A stretch of 64,000 nucleotides of DNA from Amblyornis subalaris (lineage: Eukaryota; Chordata; Aves; Passeriformes; Ptilonorhynchidae), in NCBI GenBank assembly GCA_018881555.1, contig JACAXG010000006.1, positions 1,860,561 through 1,924,560 of the forward strand. The letters run 5' to 3'. The notes under the pieces were generated by a model that worked only from the letters and a program-made list of their open reading frames with translations, was not told where the DNA came from and made no database searches. Positions within the stretch are counted from its first letter, which is position 1; each line of letters opens with the position of its first letter. A program made the position numbers and the translations under genes. Positions 50,331 through 63,210 of this stretch are shown piece by piece.

Positions 50331-53300
50331 TACTTTGACACTTTATTTAGAAGCTTTAAACCGTGCAGATATTTGAAGTTGCATCAAGTGCTGCAAGAGT
50401 GCTTCCCAGTGCGACGGCTGTATCCAAGTGCAATCTCTGAGTGGAGCATCCCCCTCTCCCCACCCTATGCCTTGGTTTCCATGGAAAGAAAATCTGTGCA
50501 CACAAAATGTAGAACCCTGGAATGCAACTGCTCTGCAGCTTAGACTTTGCCAAAGACACGTAGACAGGATTTTTGAAAGCACCAGGTGCCTAATTTCTAT
50601 TGTTCTTTATGACAAACAAGCCCTGAAAATCCTACTGACTGCTTACTACATTTTTTAATAATTCTGCCTCTAAGCAGCTGCTCATGATCACAGAAGTAGC
50701 CTGTGGCTACCATGCTAACCACTGGGATATTCTTTCTTCTGTGTCAATAAAGATTTATTAGAATTAGCTAAATTGATGCAAATTGGGAACCTGACTAGAT
50801 GCTTGACTAGGAGGACTAGTAACTTTTTCTCATGAGGCAGAAATGAGATGTGAACCCTCTGTCAGATGTCAGGAGGGGCTGGGATTTCAGGCAAGACTTA
50901 TGTACTAGGAAATGTTTCCACAACATGGAACTTGTTATGTCTATAAACCTGGCTCTGTTATACTGTCCTATTCTCTAAATCCTGACTGCTGCTAAATACG
51001 TTTCATGTTGGTTTCACCACAAGAAAATGCTTTAAATTGCTTTGATTATCCACAGTGAAATACTTTCATGATAAATGCATTACTATAAATGAAAAGTTGT
51101 GGAGGAAATGCAAATACTTAATTGAGGTAAAATTAAATTGAATACATGATCTTTATAGTAAACATCATCAATATATGTATGTGGGTAAGCCTGCAGTTTG
51201 TAAGTTTTAAGTGTATTAAACTGAAACTAGTTGTGAACAACAAATAAAAAGAAGACCTTTTTTAGCTGATTCTACTTTTTCTAAACATAAAAAAGAAATC
51301 AGTGGTTCTACACAATGGGAAATTTTTATAAACTTCCTGCAGGAAAATTTCACCTCAGTGAAAAGATGATCCTTACAGATTAAAAGGAATGTAATTATCT
51401 CTTTTGTCCAGAGCACCAAAACATGTTGACAGTTCTTGATTTGGTGGAGATCAGAAGTCTTTACTAGTTTTTTGTTCCTGCCTTTCTAATCCACAGCACA
51501 TCCAGGAAGGTTAAGATACTGAGTTGATATCTGAAATAGGCTTTACCACCCTGTTATCTGTATGTACCAGAACTCAGTAAGGAGCGTTTATGTGACAAAT
51601 GACAGAGTAGCACAGAAATACCCAAAATAGAGTTAAATTAGCTAGTTTGAATATGACAATAATTTTGGTCATAGCAACACAGGTCGATTCACACTGCTTC
51701 TTAGCAGGCAAATTTAGCTTTCAGGAGCTCCATGCTGCTGCAGTTTGTTTGCTTCTGACCTTCAATGTATCTTCTTTAACAGTGGCTTGATAACGGTGCT
51801 TAATTACAAAGTGCAGTTTAGACAATTTGCAGTGCCAATTTTGCAGCCCCAATTTTCATATCATGCTTTGTAGCCTGTAAAGGTTCCTTTGTTCTGGATA
51901 AATTATGTTTTTATAGGGCACTCACTTTCATATGTTCCTCTGCTGTGTGGTATGGCTGACTTGGATGCTGCTTCACTTAGTCACAGTCTTCAGCTACAAA
52001 AATGGCTATGACAGGAATGGTCATTTTCATTACCAAATTCAAAACAAAGTATTCTCGATAGAGTGCACTAGCTCTGGCTTAGCTGAGTACTGGGGTTAAC
52101 CCACAGCACACAGATACATGCAAATATTGCAGAAGATGTTGCATGAAAAGCAAAATATCTGGGTTTGTGTCTTTACAATAATATAGCAACTGATTATGCG
52201 AACAGCAGAAGCCTTGTTTGCTACAGGTTTGTGCATCATGGTTGGATTTTCTGGTGCCTAAAAAGGTGTGACCTCTAATTACCTAAGGATAAAGTAATCA
52301 TGTTTCTTTCGGATATGTGGATTCTGAATAGGGATGTAGTAAACAGCTGAACTAATTTTCTATACTTTCACTTAGCAAGTGCTTTTTATATTTGCCTGTT
52401 TTCTTGGGAAGGTATTAATTTCTGTGAGAACACCCTCCTGATGTCTTTGATTGAAATCAATCAACATACTCAAGATGTACATTGAGAGGAAGAGATGGAC
52501 ACGTATACATGCCCACACATGGGATCTGGGAACCTCTCTCATTATGAAAGGGTAAAAACTGTAATGAACTCTCAACTCCTTAAAGTCCAGTTTGTTCAAG
52601 ACAGCAGAAGATTGCCATCATTATTTTATACAGGTCAAAGCTAAGCACTAACTAAATATGCAGCATCATCTCTGAGTGTCTAATATGTCAATGCTTGAAG
52701 TGTTTCACATAGAAATATTTTTACCAATATGGAAATATTTAGTTTTCCTGTAGAAGGATCATTATCATTTTCAGCTGTTGTAATCAGTTTAAATATTAGC
52801 TGGAATTCTGTGGTTTTTTAATTATGCCTTTACAGTTGTGATTTCTTCACATTTAATTGTGGGAAGTCTTCCATCCTCATTCTTTTCTTTCAATTTCTAG
52901 GAAATGTCTTTCCAATAATAGTATTCCCAGCTTTTTGTCCACAGTAGGATCATTTCGAATATCTAAATGGACACATCTCCAGGGTAATAACACTGTCTCA
53001 GAACAGGCCCAGGGCTAATTGCCTGCCAGAGTCAAGACCGTGAGTAACAAATGGCAGTTGTACTGCCTTCCCCCTCTGACATCTTCGGGTACAATGATTT
53101 CCAGCATTGGATAAGTGATGTGGATAGGTGGGGCATTGGCTGCCTCTCTGGTGTAGCTACATGCACCAGATCGCCCTCTCTGTCAGAGCCCATAATAAAT
53201 GGTTGTGGCATGAGTTTTCACCTTCTGAATTTCCAGTATTCTCTCTTTTTTAGACAAAGCCTCTGTCTTCTATGCCTTATCTGTGGCCTGCTTTTTTATT

Positions 53301-56300
53301 GGCTGCAAAGGTCTCATGTTGAAATAGCAATTCCTAGGAAAATCAAGTCAAATTAACTGAAGTTACCAATATCAGTTAACAGAAATTCGAAACCTCGTGT
53401 GAATAATCTCTGGAAGAAGCAGAGTAGCCTTAAAATAAAATTCACCATCAAATGGACTCAATCTGGCAGCTCACTGCTGCTACCCTGCTGCTGTTAACAT
53501 GCGCTCACCGCTCCCTTGTGAGAGCCCTGGCACTCATAAGACATGTACTGAACTAATTCCACTCAGTAACCCAGAAAAAAACTCCGGAGAAGCAAATGAT
53601 TTTTTTCTGGAATCAGTGAGCTGAACCTGCAGCACAATGGTGGGAACATGACAGGATGGCAGGAGCAGGGGCATGGGACAGAGGAGCATGGAAGGAGTAG
53701 GACTCTTCCTTTCCATAGCAGGGAATCATTAGATTTGCCCAGACATATTATTGGACTACTTTATTTAAGGCAACACAGAAAAGGGAGACATTTAGTGGGA
53801 AGAGGCACAAAGGCTGATCAACCAACAGGTAGCTCTGTGAACAGCAGATATAAATGAGATTTACTTTGCACTTACATCTCAAGATTGATCTTGCATGCGT
53901 GTCCTGTCTAGTCTGCCAAGGCTTGAGCTCTCATTGCACCTTTCCTGCAACGGAGGGATTTACAAGGGTCTCTGTCATAAGGATCTGTCTACTCCAGTTT
54001 ATCAAATCTTTTTGTAAACTTTGTAGCAACTTCATATCTGTGAAATGCCCACCCCTTGCAAAAAAAACTTGAATTACATTGGTCAACAGGATCTAAATTA
54101 TTCTAGGACAAGAAGCACTTGTACAGACTTAAAGTGCAATGTATTTTCTTACAAAAAGAAGAGGGGGAAGTATTATGACATTGATTTTCCCTTTTTTCAA
54201 AATTTAGAATAGAAAAAAGGACTAAAATGTCAACATTGGAAAAGAAAAAAAAAATTATTACCATTTTACAAATTGTTATTCAACATGTGTTGGGCAGTCT
54301 AATAAACTTATATTTTACATCTTTATGGATTCTAGAGCCTCCCAGAGAGCTCTGGCATGTACTTTACTCACACATTAAGTGCAAGGAATAGAAGTATTTC
54401 ATAATACGCATACCTTTCCTGGAAAGCAGCTTAGTAAAGACAACATGAGATTAGAGAGACAATTCCACCATGGACCTGTCACCATACGGGTTGTAATTCT
54501 AATTTACAGCAGCAATAGCACACCCTGCATGAGTCTCACTTGATTCAATAACATTCTATTATTTCTAAAAGCAGCAGAGTGAACCTTTATCAATCTCCCC
54601 ATACTAAATATATCAAGATGTGACAATCACTCCTTTCTGTATGGATTAAATAACAATTTGAAATGTCGTATTTGGATCTACTGAGCAATATGCCTGCTGC
54701 CAGCCATTGACAGCAAACCACAGTAGTTAATTTGACCCTGTGGAACATTTGAAAGCAGGCAAGGTTGAAGCATGAGCACTAAGCATGTTTCAGGTTTCAC
54801 TTACATATTTCAGCGAATTGATCATATATTCCTATTAATTTTTTCAGGTATTTTTACTCAGAACTACCTTCACACATGGTAAACCACTACAGGAAGGGAT
54901 GCTGAGAGATGTTGTTGTTAATGGATTGCCCTCAATTGAAATTCCTCTCACAAATATCCTTGCACGGAGGAAATATTCTTCCCCTCATAAACTTCACTCC
55001 CACTAGAAAACATTTTATATCTTGACTACAAAATAGGACAGTCTCAAAGCCTCACAAGCCTTTTTCTGATCAAGATAAACAATTTAATTACCTATCTAAA
55101 CTGTTTGTGTGCTTCAATAAGCTAAGTGACCGTCCTCACTCCTAACAGATGGTTTTACCTGTCCACCTGGCCTAAATCTTGTGCTATGCTTAAAATTTGT
55201 TATGAACAAAAGCCCAGTCGTTTATGTGCAAATTATCCCTGTCCATAAATTAGGATCCCTCTTGCTTGGATATTTTCATGAGGACCTTGAAGCATAATCA
55301 TAAAGGTGGCATTAACCCTGGCCATTTGGTTTAGTCAAAGCAGGACACTGTCAGAGATTAATTGCATTTACCAACCAGAGTTAGAAGGAATAGGGATAAG
55401 AGCAACAGGGACCTCCTTCACTTGGTGGAAATGGCAAAAGGATGGGAAATGCAGGCTATGTTATACCAGAGAATCGTGTAGAAAAAACCCCTTAAATACA
55501 TATTATAGGCATAGATCCTTATGGCAGAAAGTGTGGACATACAGAAGGCAGTAGAGACATGACCTCTGCTCATGCTGACAAGGGTCTCCCTGGCTTTTAC
55601 TGTGTCATAATTGATTTGACTTTCTCCAGATGCCCCACTGTACACAGTGACCAAGCTGAGNCACATAAACCTCACATTTCTCCATTTTCACAACAGAAAT
55701 GGCAGGTTTGGCTGAAGCTGCACAGGTCTCTCCTGGAGGTTATTACACACATAACTAAGTCAGCAAAAGGAAACGGATTTTCACATTTCAGGCAATTCCC
55801 TATGAGACCTAGTGTAGGGATGACAACTTTGAGGAGAGAGGCTGAACAGAGAGCTGGGGGCAGTAATTTCACAAACTGCAAAAGCAAAAGCAAGATTTGC
55901 CAGAGCTTGTCTGACCATGCCCTAACTCCCCCTTTTTGAAGTGCACAACTAACCTAAAAGAAGTGCTGCCTGTTAAAAAGTCTTTGAAGACACCTTTAAA
56001 AACTAAGCCAGGTTGATTATATGATTACACATTTGTGTGAGATTATATCTGATCTCATCTCTAAAATTACAGAGATATGCCAACTGTGGACAGTGTTCTG
56101 TATCAGAAGCAAATGCTAATTTGGCAAAACAACAGTTTGCAAACTGCAAAGAGAGTCAGTAGTGAGAACTTTGCATTAAAGGTCACTGGCTGAAACCCAC
56201 CACAACTCAGTAACAGAGAGCCCTTAGGAACTTCAGTTCATCTGAGTATGTTCTAGAACCAAATAAGAAATAAACTAGCCATTTCAGTTCAGATCCTAGT

Positions 56301-57737
56301 AAGCAGATGTTACCAACACCAGCTCCTTGTTTTCAACCCCAAATAAACAGGAAAGTGCCAGCTGCTGTTGTATCAGAGAAGGAAAAATCTGTGTTTCTCA
56401 TCTAAACATTTTCTGCTGTTCCTTGTGGAGGCCTGTTTGTAGGATTAGATGAAAAGATGTCATCAGTACTGCACAGAAAGTTCTTGTTCTGTGGATGAAT
56501 AATTCAATTTCTGATGTTGCTAATCCAGTGCCTTTCAGAAGCATTAAATTAAGTTTCAATTAAGTATGTCTGAAGTAATTTGACTGTTTATCTTTTTGTT
56601 TTCTATTCTATTAAACCACTCAATCTATGAGAAACAGCCAGAAAGAAAAATTCAGTGTGTGAAGGCAAAGAGGGAAGTCTATTTTGCTTTACTGGAGAAC
56701 TCTTCTGCAATAGTGTAAACATGGTTTTTCTTACACCTATTATCGTCGGGTTTGGGTTTGTCTTGTTTGGTTTTTTTTTGATAGAAGCTATCTTCTTTTC
56801 GGTTTCCCCACACTATAAATAGGCATCCTTTTTCAAAATCTCGTACAAGTAGTAGTGTTCTCTGCGTAAATGTTAATCAGCTTAAACAGTGTATCATCTT
56901 CATGTCCCTTTAATGAGATTAAGCTCCTCTTGCTGAGCACGAGATTTCCTGAAGGGCTCTATTCTTCTTGCCATTTCTATCAGAGGAAGACCCCACCCTT
57001 CCTGTGTCAGGTACTTTACAAACGCATTAAAAAGATAATCCCTGCCCTGGCAGAAAAATTCCTTTTACAGACTAACACTGAAGGGTGAGTTTCACAGTAC
57101 ATCTTGAACTAGTACAGTGACTACCACTGCCAAAATGGGGAATTCTCCTTCCTGACCATTCAATCGTTTTCTTTTGGGACCATCACTGACGTACAAATGC
57201 TTGTAAACTAAGATGCCAGTGTCAAACAATTTGAGCATTCTTACCTACTTCGGCACGGCAAAGTGTTTCTTGGGGCCATCGGAGCCATCCCGAGCAGTCC
57301 CTGTTGGCTTCTCAGCTGTGCCACCATAACTGCTCCTGGAGCTGCAAGGTGATTTGCAAGGTAGATTTGAAGCTTACTTCAATTTAAACCAGCATTCTTT
57401 CTTCTCCAATGTGGGTTGTTTTGGTTTGGGTTTTTTTTGCCAGGTGGGATCATGTAACTCTACCAAAAGTGGCAGTAACATAAGTGAGTGTGCAGTGCAG
57501 GGTAGCAGGGAGAAGCAGGGGGTGCTTAGGTTATTGCTGTGGCTGAAGAAAAGCCAAGTCGCCCGATATTATCCCCCAAAACTACTTATCTGATAATTGA
57601 AGCAGAATGTCTAGTCCACAGACCTCAAGCACCATGTCTTTATTTAAAACTGGTGAATTAAAGGTGACAATTTTTTACAAGTATAAGAGAAATAAAGAAA
57701 AAAGTAGTGATGAAACAATCCAGTAATAACACCGNGG

Positions 57738-57780
57738 CATGTGCCTGTGTGCAAGTCTACTTGCAAACATACACACATGC
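57738..57780. repeat. Imperfect hairpin, about 20-bp arms
   Basis: The left arm GCATGTGCCTGTGTGCAAG pairs with the right arm CTTGCAAACATACACACATGC around a TCTA loop, with a perfect 5-bp base near the loop, a perfect GCATGTG/CACATGC outer end and mismatches between. It is too short and uneven for a confident microRNA precursor. Confidence 0.55.
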
Positions 57781-58329
57781 AAAGAAATACTTCTCCTTGA
57801 AAGAGACAGTAGTCTAATTCTTAGCCATGAGCTGTTCTCTACCGATTACTTTGAAGGTCTGAAATACCAGGAAGCTTCACAGCCATATTCTACAGTTTCC
57901 AGTGACCTTGGATATCTTATACCAGGAATGAGAAAAAAGAACATGCTGCTCCCACTGGCAACTCTCTGAAGGATTTCTTCCTCATGCCCCAGCCTACCTC
58001 CCCTGATCCCCTCCTCAGCTGGCTACAGCAGAGCTGAATGTTCTTCACCTCTAAAGCACTCCTTTCTAAGATAATTGCCTTCTTCTTTAGTCCAGGAAAT
58101 GATGTGACGATAGATCCTTAAACCATTAATCTAAATAACAGCATTTTGGGACCAAATCTTGAAGGCTGACAACATGCAAACATGTCTTTGCATATGGAAA
58201 ACCCCCAATATTTACAAGAAATTTTATCCTCATATCTTCTTTAATACACAATTTGACACACCATGCACTTTCCTTCCTTTCCTCAGATGTTGAGGAATCT
58301 TGCACCAGAACGGGGACAACACTGAAGCC

Positions 58330-58620
58330 TGAATAAAAGTTATAAAGCACTTTGCTGTGTCATCCATCTTCATTGTCCCTTCTGGGAGCCATAGAAAGAG
58401 GGCAGACATCCAGTCTGGGAACCAAAACCACCTAGCAACCATAGAATGAGGGCTTGGAATGCTCTTCCATTTCATTTATCTTCTCTGACCCTCCTGGCAA
58501 CAAAAGAAACAGCAGCTGAAGACACACCCCATTTGGAAACCAGAGACTCCCAGCACTAGACCCTGAGTAAAAGTTTGAAAGAGATTCTTCCCACCTATCT
58601 CCTGGTTCCCACCTGCCACA
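58330..58620. repeat. Three diverged tandem units of about 110-120 bp
   Basis: A word CTGAATAAAAGTTATAAAG at about 58327 returns as CTGAGTAAAAGTTTGAAAG about 234 bases later, and TTCTGGGAGCCATAGAAAG (about 58380) returns as a related sequence about 111 bases later. TGGGAACC and TGGAAACC also repeat at this spacing. Minus-strand translations show the parallel segments NFYSGFS and NFYSGSS, and WFPDWM..LFLWLPEG and WFPNGV..LFLLLPGG. This is a decayed minisatellite or an unrecognised repeat. Confidence 0.5.
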
Positions 58621-60068
58621 CTCTATCCGACATGGGAAACAATGAGGTAAACAAAAGCCATCACATCCCCTGCAGCTGCGAAAAATGACATAAGCTGTCC
58701 ATGCTGATGAAAAACACGATCTGTCTTCATGGACTTCCCTGTACAGCACCAGCCAAGCCTGTTGGCTACAACCTTGTCTCGCTACGCGCACATGTCTGTA
58801 CAAATGCATACCACTAGTGGTGGGTCGAACTCTAGGTCGTCTGCCACTTTGAAGCTGGTAACTGAAGATGACGAAAGAGGCATTCCATTAGGCAGTTTTG
58901 GTGGAAGACGAGAAATTTAGTCCCTCCAAACTCCCGATTAAAAATACCTGAGTCTACTCAAGTGTATCATCAAGTATGAGGTCTAATCATCCAGTGCTTT
59001 ATTTATTCTCAAAATGTGCAAACTGGGAGGATGGAGCTTCTAGAAATTCTCGCAGAGGATATATAAGGCAAAGAGCTTTTTCTTTTAGGTAATAAAAGCA
59101 AAGTCTTGGGCTCATCTAGAGAGTATACTGAAGTACAGATTAAAGATGCTACTGCACTTTTCTAGACAATGAATGTAAGTCAGTGGATTTGATGGTAAGT
59201 GTTCCTCACTTCACCAAGACTAGTATTATAAAGAGAAGATAAACTACTTTATGTATACTCTATGTATACAGCAATAGATTCCAATTGCAGTATTCAGAAT
59301 AACTAGTGTCTTAGCCTACAATTCCAATCATTTCATGGGCAGTGGTTCTGCGTTTGTTTTATTTCAGAAACTATTTATTTTTATTTAGTTTACTGATTAA
59401 TAAACTTCTGTATTCTTACTTTCAGGAAATTTATTTTGGCTTTATTTTTAAAGTTACTTCCCATTCTCCTATGCTATTTTTGTACATATATCTTTAACCA
59501 AATGTTAGACTATGAAAACAAGTCCCCGCATATTTTGCACCATGATTATCAGAGCCTTTTTTCCTTTGGCTGATAATTTTCTCATGCAAAAATGAAGGAA
59601 GAGGGTGTTGAATCAGTCTAACAGCATGACTACTTTCCAGTTTTTTAGACAGGACTAGTAAAGCATCTTCAGTTCCAAAGGTCTGCAAGCACCAAGACCA
59701 AGAATTAATTTGGTGACAGTGAAAGCACAGTTCATTTTATCACGTACTGAAAAGATCTACCAGTCCACATTGTGTAACTTGCTGATAGAGATGAGAGGTT
59801 ATCCATCACACCATCTGCCTTTCATTCAGCAGGCTTCTCATTTCCTACAGACAGTAGAACAGCTGGGAGCAAGCCAGCCTTGAGGCACAGAGCTGGGTGC
59901 TGTCAGCGTATCGCTGGCATTGTAGCTCAGGGCATTGCGCATTCTTTCCCAGAAGTCTTGCTGGAGTGCTCTTGAATAGGAATGGTGAAAGGTCATGAGT
60001 CAAAGGAGTAGCTGCCATTCTGCCAGGAATGACCAAAACCATCTCAAAGTATAACCCTTCATCCCAGT

Positions 60069-60105
60069 GAGGTTTTGCAGACCACTGCCGGGTCTGCAAA
60101 ACCTC
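60069..60105. repeat. Perfect 15-bp inverted repeat with 7-base loop
   Basis: GAGGTTTTGCAGACC (60069-60083) is followed by the loop ACTGCCG and the exact reverse complement GGTCTGCAAAACCTC (60091-60105). The stem is perfect and moderately GC-rich, so it would fold stably in RNA or as a DNA cruciform. The plus strand has no T-run after it. A 96-codon minus-strand frame covers it, but this frame has no recognisable domain. The arms could also come from a recent template-switch mutation. Confidence 0.9.
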
Positions 60106-60784
60106 CTCCTCAATCAATGGCATTGAAAGCAGCAAAGATCTTGGGTATTGGTAGTTGACAATCCTGACAAAATTAATGCCAACAGTAGGAAATTACTTGT
60201 GTGGCTTCCATTGCATCAAGTGCTCGTTAGAGCCTCTAAGGGAACAATGGAAAGACTTATCAAAATTTTTGCCTTTGCAAACTTCTCTTATCAGTACTGA
60301 TGAACAAATCAGTTTCATACAAAGGCATTTTCAGATTTAGCTCCCAAACCATTTTGGTAAAGTATTAGTTCATTTGAGTTTACAAGACTTGAAAACTTTG
60401 GAAAAGTCTTTCCATGATTTTTAATTAAAAAGGCTTAGAAAACTGAAAATAACTCCATTTCGAATATTTCTAAACCAGGAACAGAAATGTTTTGAAATTT
60501 CTGATAAAAATGTGTTTTCAGCTTCTGATAAATTCAAATATTTATGTGAAGTTTGGTCTCCCAGAAGGGCCTTGTTCTGTAACTGGGAATTTTGTTGACA
60601 TTTTATCTTTGGGTCAGTGCTTCCATTGTTGCTGCAGCTAAGACAATTGGAAATTGGAAACTCATTCATCAAGTTACTTACTAGAATAAAAATACAAGAA
60701 AGCTACTATGACCAGTCTTTGCATCTCCCCAGTGAAAGTGACCTCATTCATCTCTCCGTGGAAGTGAATGCCAAAGACCAATAT

Positions 60785-60845
60785 TATCCAGTGGTTAGGG
60801 TACAAGACTGGAAGTGAAACTACATTTTATCCTCACAGGTCTGTC
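60785..60845 (+). repeat. Possible ancient L3/tRNA-like repeat fragment
   Basis: TATCCAGTGGTTAGGGTACA followed by AGACTGG and then a CCTCACAGGTCTGTC block resembles the AGTGGTTAGGGCAC... start of L3-type and tRNA-derived ancient repeats, similar to the one at 37268-37330. The similarity covers only a short part. Confidence 0.28.
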
Positions 60846-62271
60846 TTAGCTAAGCTGTATTTGGCAATAAACATAATGTGTCCATTCCTCAAAGTGCCCA
60901 ACTGCAAAAACTTAATGATAGCCATATATACACCCAAATGATTGGAACACCTAAACATGTTTGTGAAACTGGTGCAAAGTATTCCTTTGCCTACAGCTGA
61001 GATGTCTTTCATTTCACACCTAGCTTTTCACTCAATCAGCAACTTTAAAATAAATTAAAAGGAGACTAAGAGCATTTGTAGTTTTTAAGTTACCAGGCTT
61101 TCCTGAAAACTGTCAAATAAGCAGAGAGAGAGCCAAATGGGCACTCCCACTCCCTCCTCACTGACCCTTTCAGGGAAATGCTAGTGTGATCCCAACAGTT
61201 ACATGTTGTGCTTGTCCTTCTGATCCCGCAACTGTTGGGTACATCAGATCTGACCTACCTACACATACGGAGCTCCATTTCAGCCACTGCATGTGCTGCT
61301 TCTTCTCATCCTGTGGAGGGATAAAGGAGAAAAACAGGGATACTGTGGGATGTAGGGGAAGAACTCAGGAGAGTCAGAACTCAATAAGGCAGCTGGGATT
61401 TCTGTCTTTAATTATTAAAGGGCACATAGGACACAGTTCCGTAAGAAAGCAGGGTTTGTTGGTTTCTCTGCTTACAGAATAGCTTATTATCAGTAATTTC
61501 CCATGAACTATCAATAGCTTTAAACCAAAAATCAACTTCTTTATGTTCCCTTGCTCTTACATGGTAGGACAAGATGAAAGCCTTCAGGTAGAAGCCATGT
61601 CCCCGTCAATTATGTTTTCATTTAATCTTTTCTATGTCATGTTTGTGATAGGGCATTCACTCCAGATACCACATTTCAACTAAACAGGCAGTAACCTCCA
61701 ACTGAAGGGTGGCAGTTCATTATATTACATAGTTGTATTACTTAATATAGTCAGGCTTACCCTGAGAAAAAAAGCAATGTTTTAGGGAGAACCTGCCAAG
61801 AAAGTGACTCCAATTTAAATTAAGGTAATGCAACATTTGTGTAAATGCTAGTTTAATCTCCCGTTGTTTCAGTTTATTTTAAACCACTTGGAACTGGCAT
61901 ATACCTGACTGAAATAAAGTGTCCCTGCAGTAGTTTGCACTCAATTTAATTTGTTTTAAACTGACTTGATCTAAGCAGTGAAGCTTGTTAATGTACACAG
62001 ATACTGAGTATTTTCTAGCATTTAAACTAGAAGGACAAAGTACCTTGTCTAAATTTGTCCTCCTTGAAAATTGAAAGCTAATGAACTGCAAAAAAAGGTA
62101 TTTTCCAGCCCTTAAACAAGAGATGAGGTATAGAAGGGCTACGATGCTAAAAAACCTGTTTGTTTGTTAGTTCCAAGGGAGAGACATTATTGTAGTAGCA
62201 ATACCTCTGATTTGCTTTATTGTCTTTATTTCTTTATTTTACAAGTAATCTTTGGCCGTTAGAGATTATTA

Positions 62272-62600
62272 TGGGGGGTGTTGGTTAATGAGAAGCTCAA
62301 CATGAGCCAATAATGTGTGCTTGCAACCCAGAAAGCCAATTGTATCCTGGCCTGCAGCAAAAGCAGTGTGGCCTGAAGGGCGAGGGAAAGGATTCTGCCC
62401 CTCTGCTCTGATCTGTGAGACCCCATCCAGAACACTGCATCCAGCTCTGGGGTCCTCAGCACAGGAAAGACAGGGAGCTGTTGGAGTGAGTCCAGAGCAG
62501 GGCCACAAAGATGGTCAGGGGGCTAGAGCACCTCTCCTGTGAAGATGGACTGAGAGAATAGGGGCTGTTCAGCCTGGAGAAGAGAAGGCTCTGGGGTTAG
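62272..62600 (+). mobile_element. CR1 LINE fragment lacking both ends
   Basis: The sequence from GGGGGGTGTTGGTTAATGAG through CATGAGCCAATAATGTGTGC, CCAGAAAGCCAATTGTATCC, TCCAGCTCTGGGGTCCTCAG, CACAGGAAAGACAGGGAGCT and GTTCAGCCTGGAGAAGAGAA follows the CR1 ORF2 C-terminal region closely. It stops at about 62600 after AGAAGGCTCTGGGG, before the 3'UTR and tail. CR1 copies normally keep the 3' end, so this one has probably lost it by deletion. Divergence looks lower than for the copy at 22733-23640. Confidence 0.92.
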
Positions 62601-63021
62601 AGGAAAGAATGGAGCAACATCAAGACAAGACCCCAGTTCTTTATATTTCAGCAGGAATACAAGCAAAATATTTTAACANGAGAGACATTTCAACTACATC
62701 TTTATCTGATGGCAGTGAAATAATCTCTCAATTACTTTATCTGACAGAGGTCTTCCAAGTTGTGACACTGCAATAGTAATTGAATTTAGAAATTCTGGTA
62801 AAACTCCTGAATTATTTTTTTTTAATTCACTTTTGTGAGCTAGTGTATATTTGGCATCAGGCCAGTCATAAATGAAGCTGTTTAGAGGTTTATGTGATTT
62901 CGTGTCAATCAGTCATCTTTGCCCTCAGAATTCACATTGCATGTTTTGCTGGGTTTTCTCATCACCTCACAACATGAACGGAGCAGTTATCTTCACAACA
63001 GCTTTGTAATGTTGCATTAGG

Positions 63022-63093
63022 AATGAAGATCTAGAGAAATCATGTTGAATCTCATTGTTATGTCCCATCGGCAATGAAGACGTAGAGAAATCA
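63022..63093. repeat. Two tandem copies, 51-base period
   Basis: AATGAAGATCTAGAGAAATC (from 63022) is repeated as AATGAAGACGTAGAGAAATC (from 63073) with 18 of 20 bases matching; both are followed by A. The preceding bases also show some similarity. It is a small local duplication. Confidence 0.6.
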
Positions 63094-63210
63094 AACACTT
63101 TTAGTCACCTAAAGGCTGTGAGAGAACAATCTGAACCAGTGAATGAAGGCTGAAGAATTGAATCCAAATCATTCTCATTGTAGGCTAGTCCCCTAACTCA
63201 GAAACTCTTA
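63055..63210 (-). repeat. Possible ancient MIR/L3-type repeat, minus strand
   Basis: On the plus strand the order GTTATGTCCCATCGGCAATG, GTAGAGAAATCAAAC, AGTCACCTAAAGGCTGTGAG, then GAATTGAATCCAAATCATTC and GTAGGCTAGTCCCCTAACTC follows the reverse complement of MIR/L3 elements (TTATCCCCATTTTACAGATG, CAGAGAGGTTAAG, GGTCACACAGC, GAATTCGAACCCAGG, CAGTGCCCTAACCAC). Divergence is high, so the family is uncertain. Confidence 0.42.

Larger units (their letters stand above)
42561..58329. other. Anonymous non-coding stretch (about 16 kb)
   Basis: No gene, RNA or young mobile element is recognised. The longest frame is 168 codons on the minus strand (42811-43317, with one ambiguous codon); it is hydrophobic at both ends and I know no family for it. 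A small hairpin lies at 42960-42979, a pyrimidine-rich diverged duplication at about 44630-44900, a MIR-like trace at 50262-50330, and an imperfect hairpin at 57738-57780. Poly-T, poly-A and other low-complexity tracts are common. Confidence 0.45.
58621..62271. other. Anonymous stretch with one strong hairpin
   Basis: No gene is supported; frames are below 130 codons. The notable items are the perfect hairpin at 60069-60105 and a possible ancient repeat at 60785-60845. The rest is AT-rich unique-looking sequence. Confidence 0.5.

Noticed and set aside
58441..58450. CR1 tail on the minus strand (CATAGAAT word)
   Set aside because: Only one short word matches. The neighbouring CR1 3'UTR block is absent and the sequence belongs to the local tandem units.
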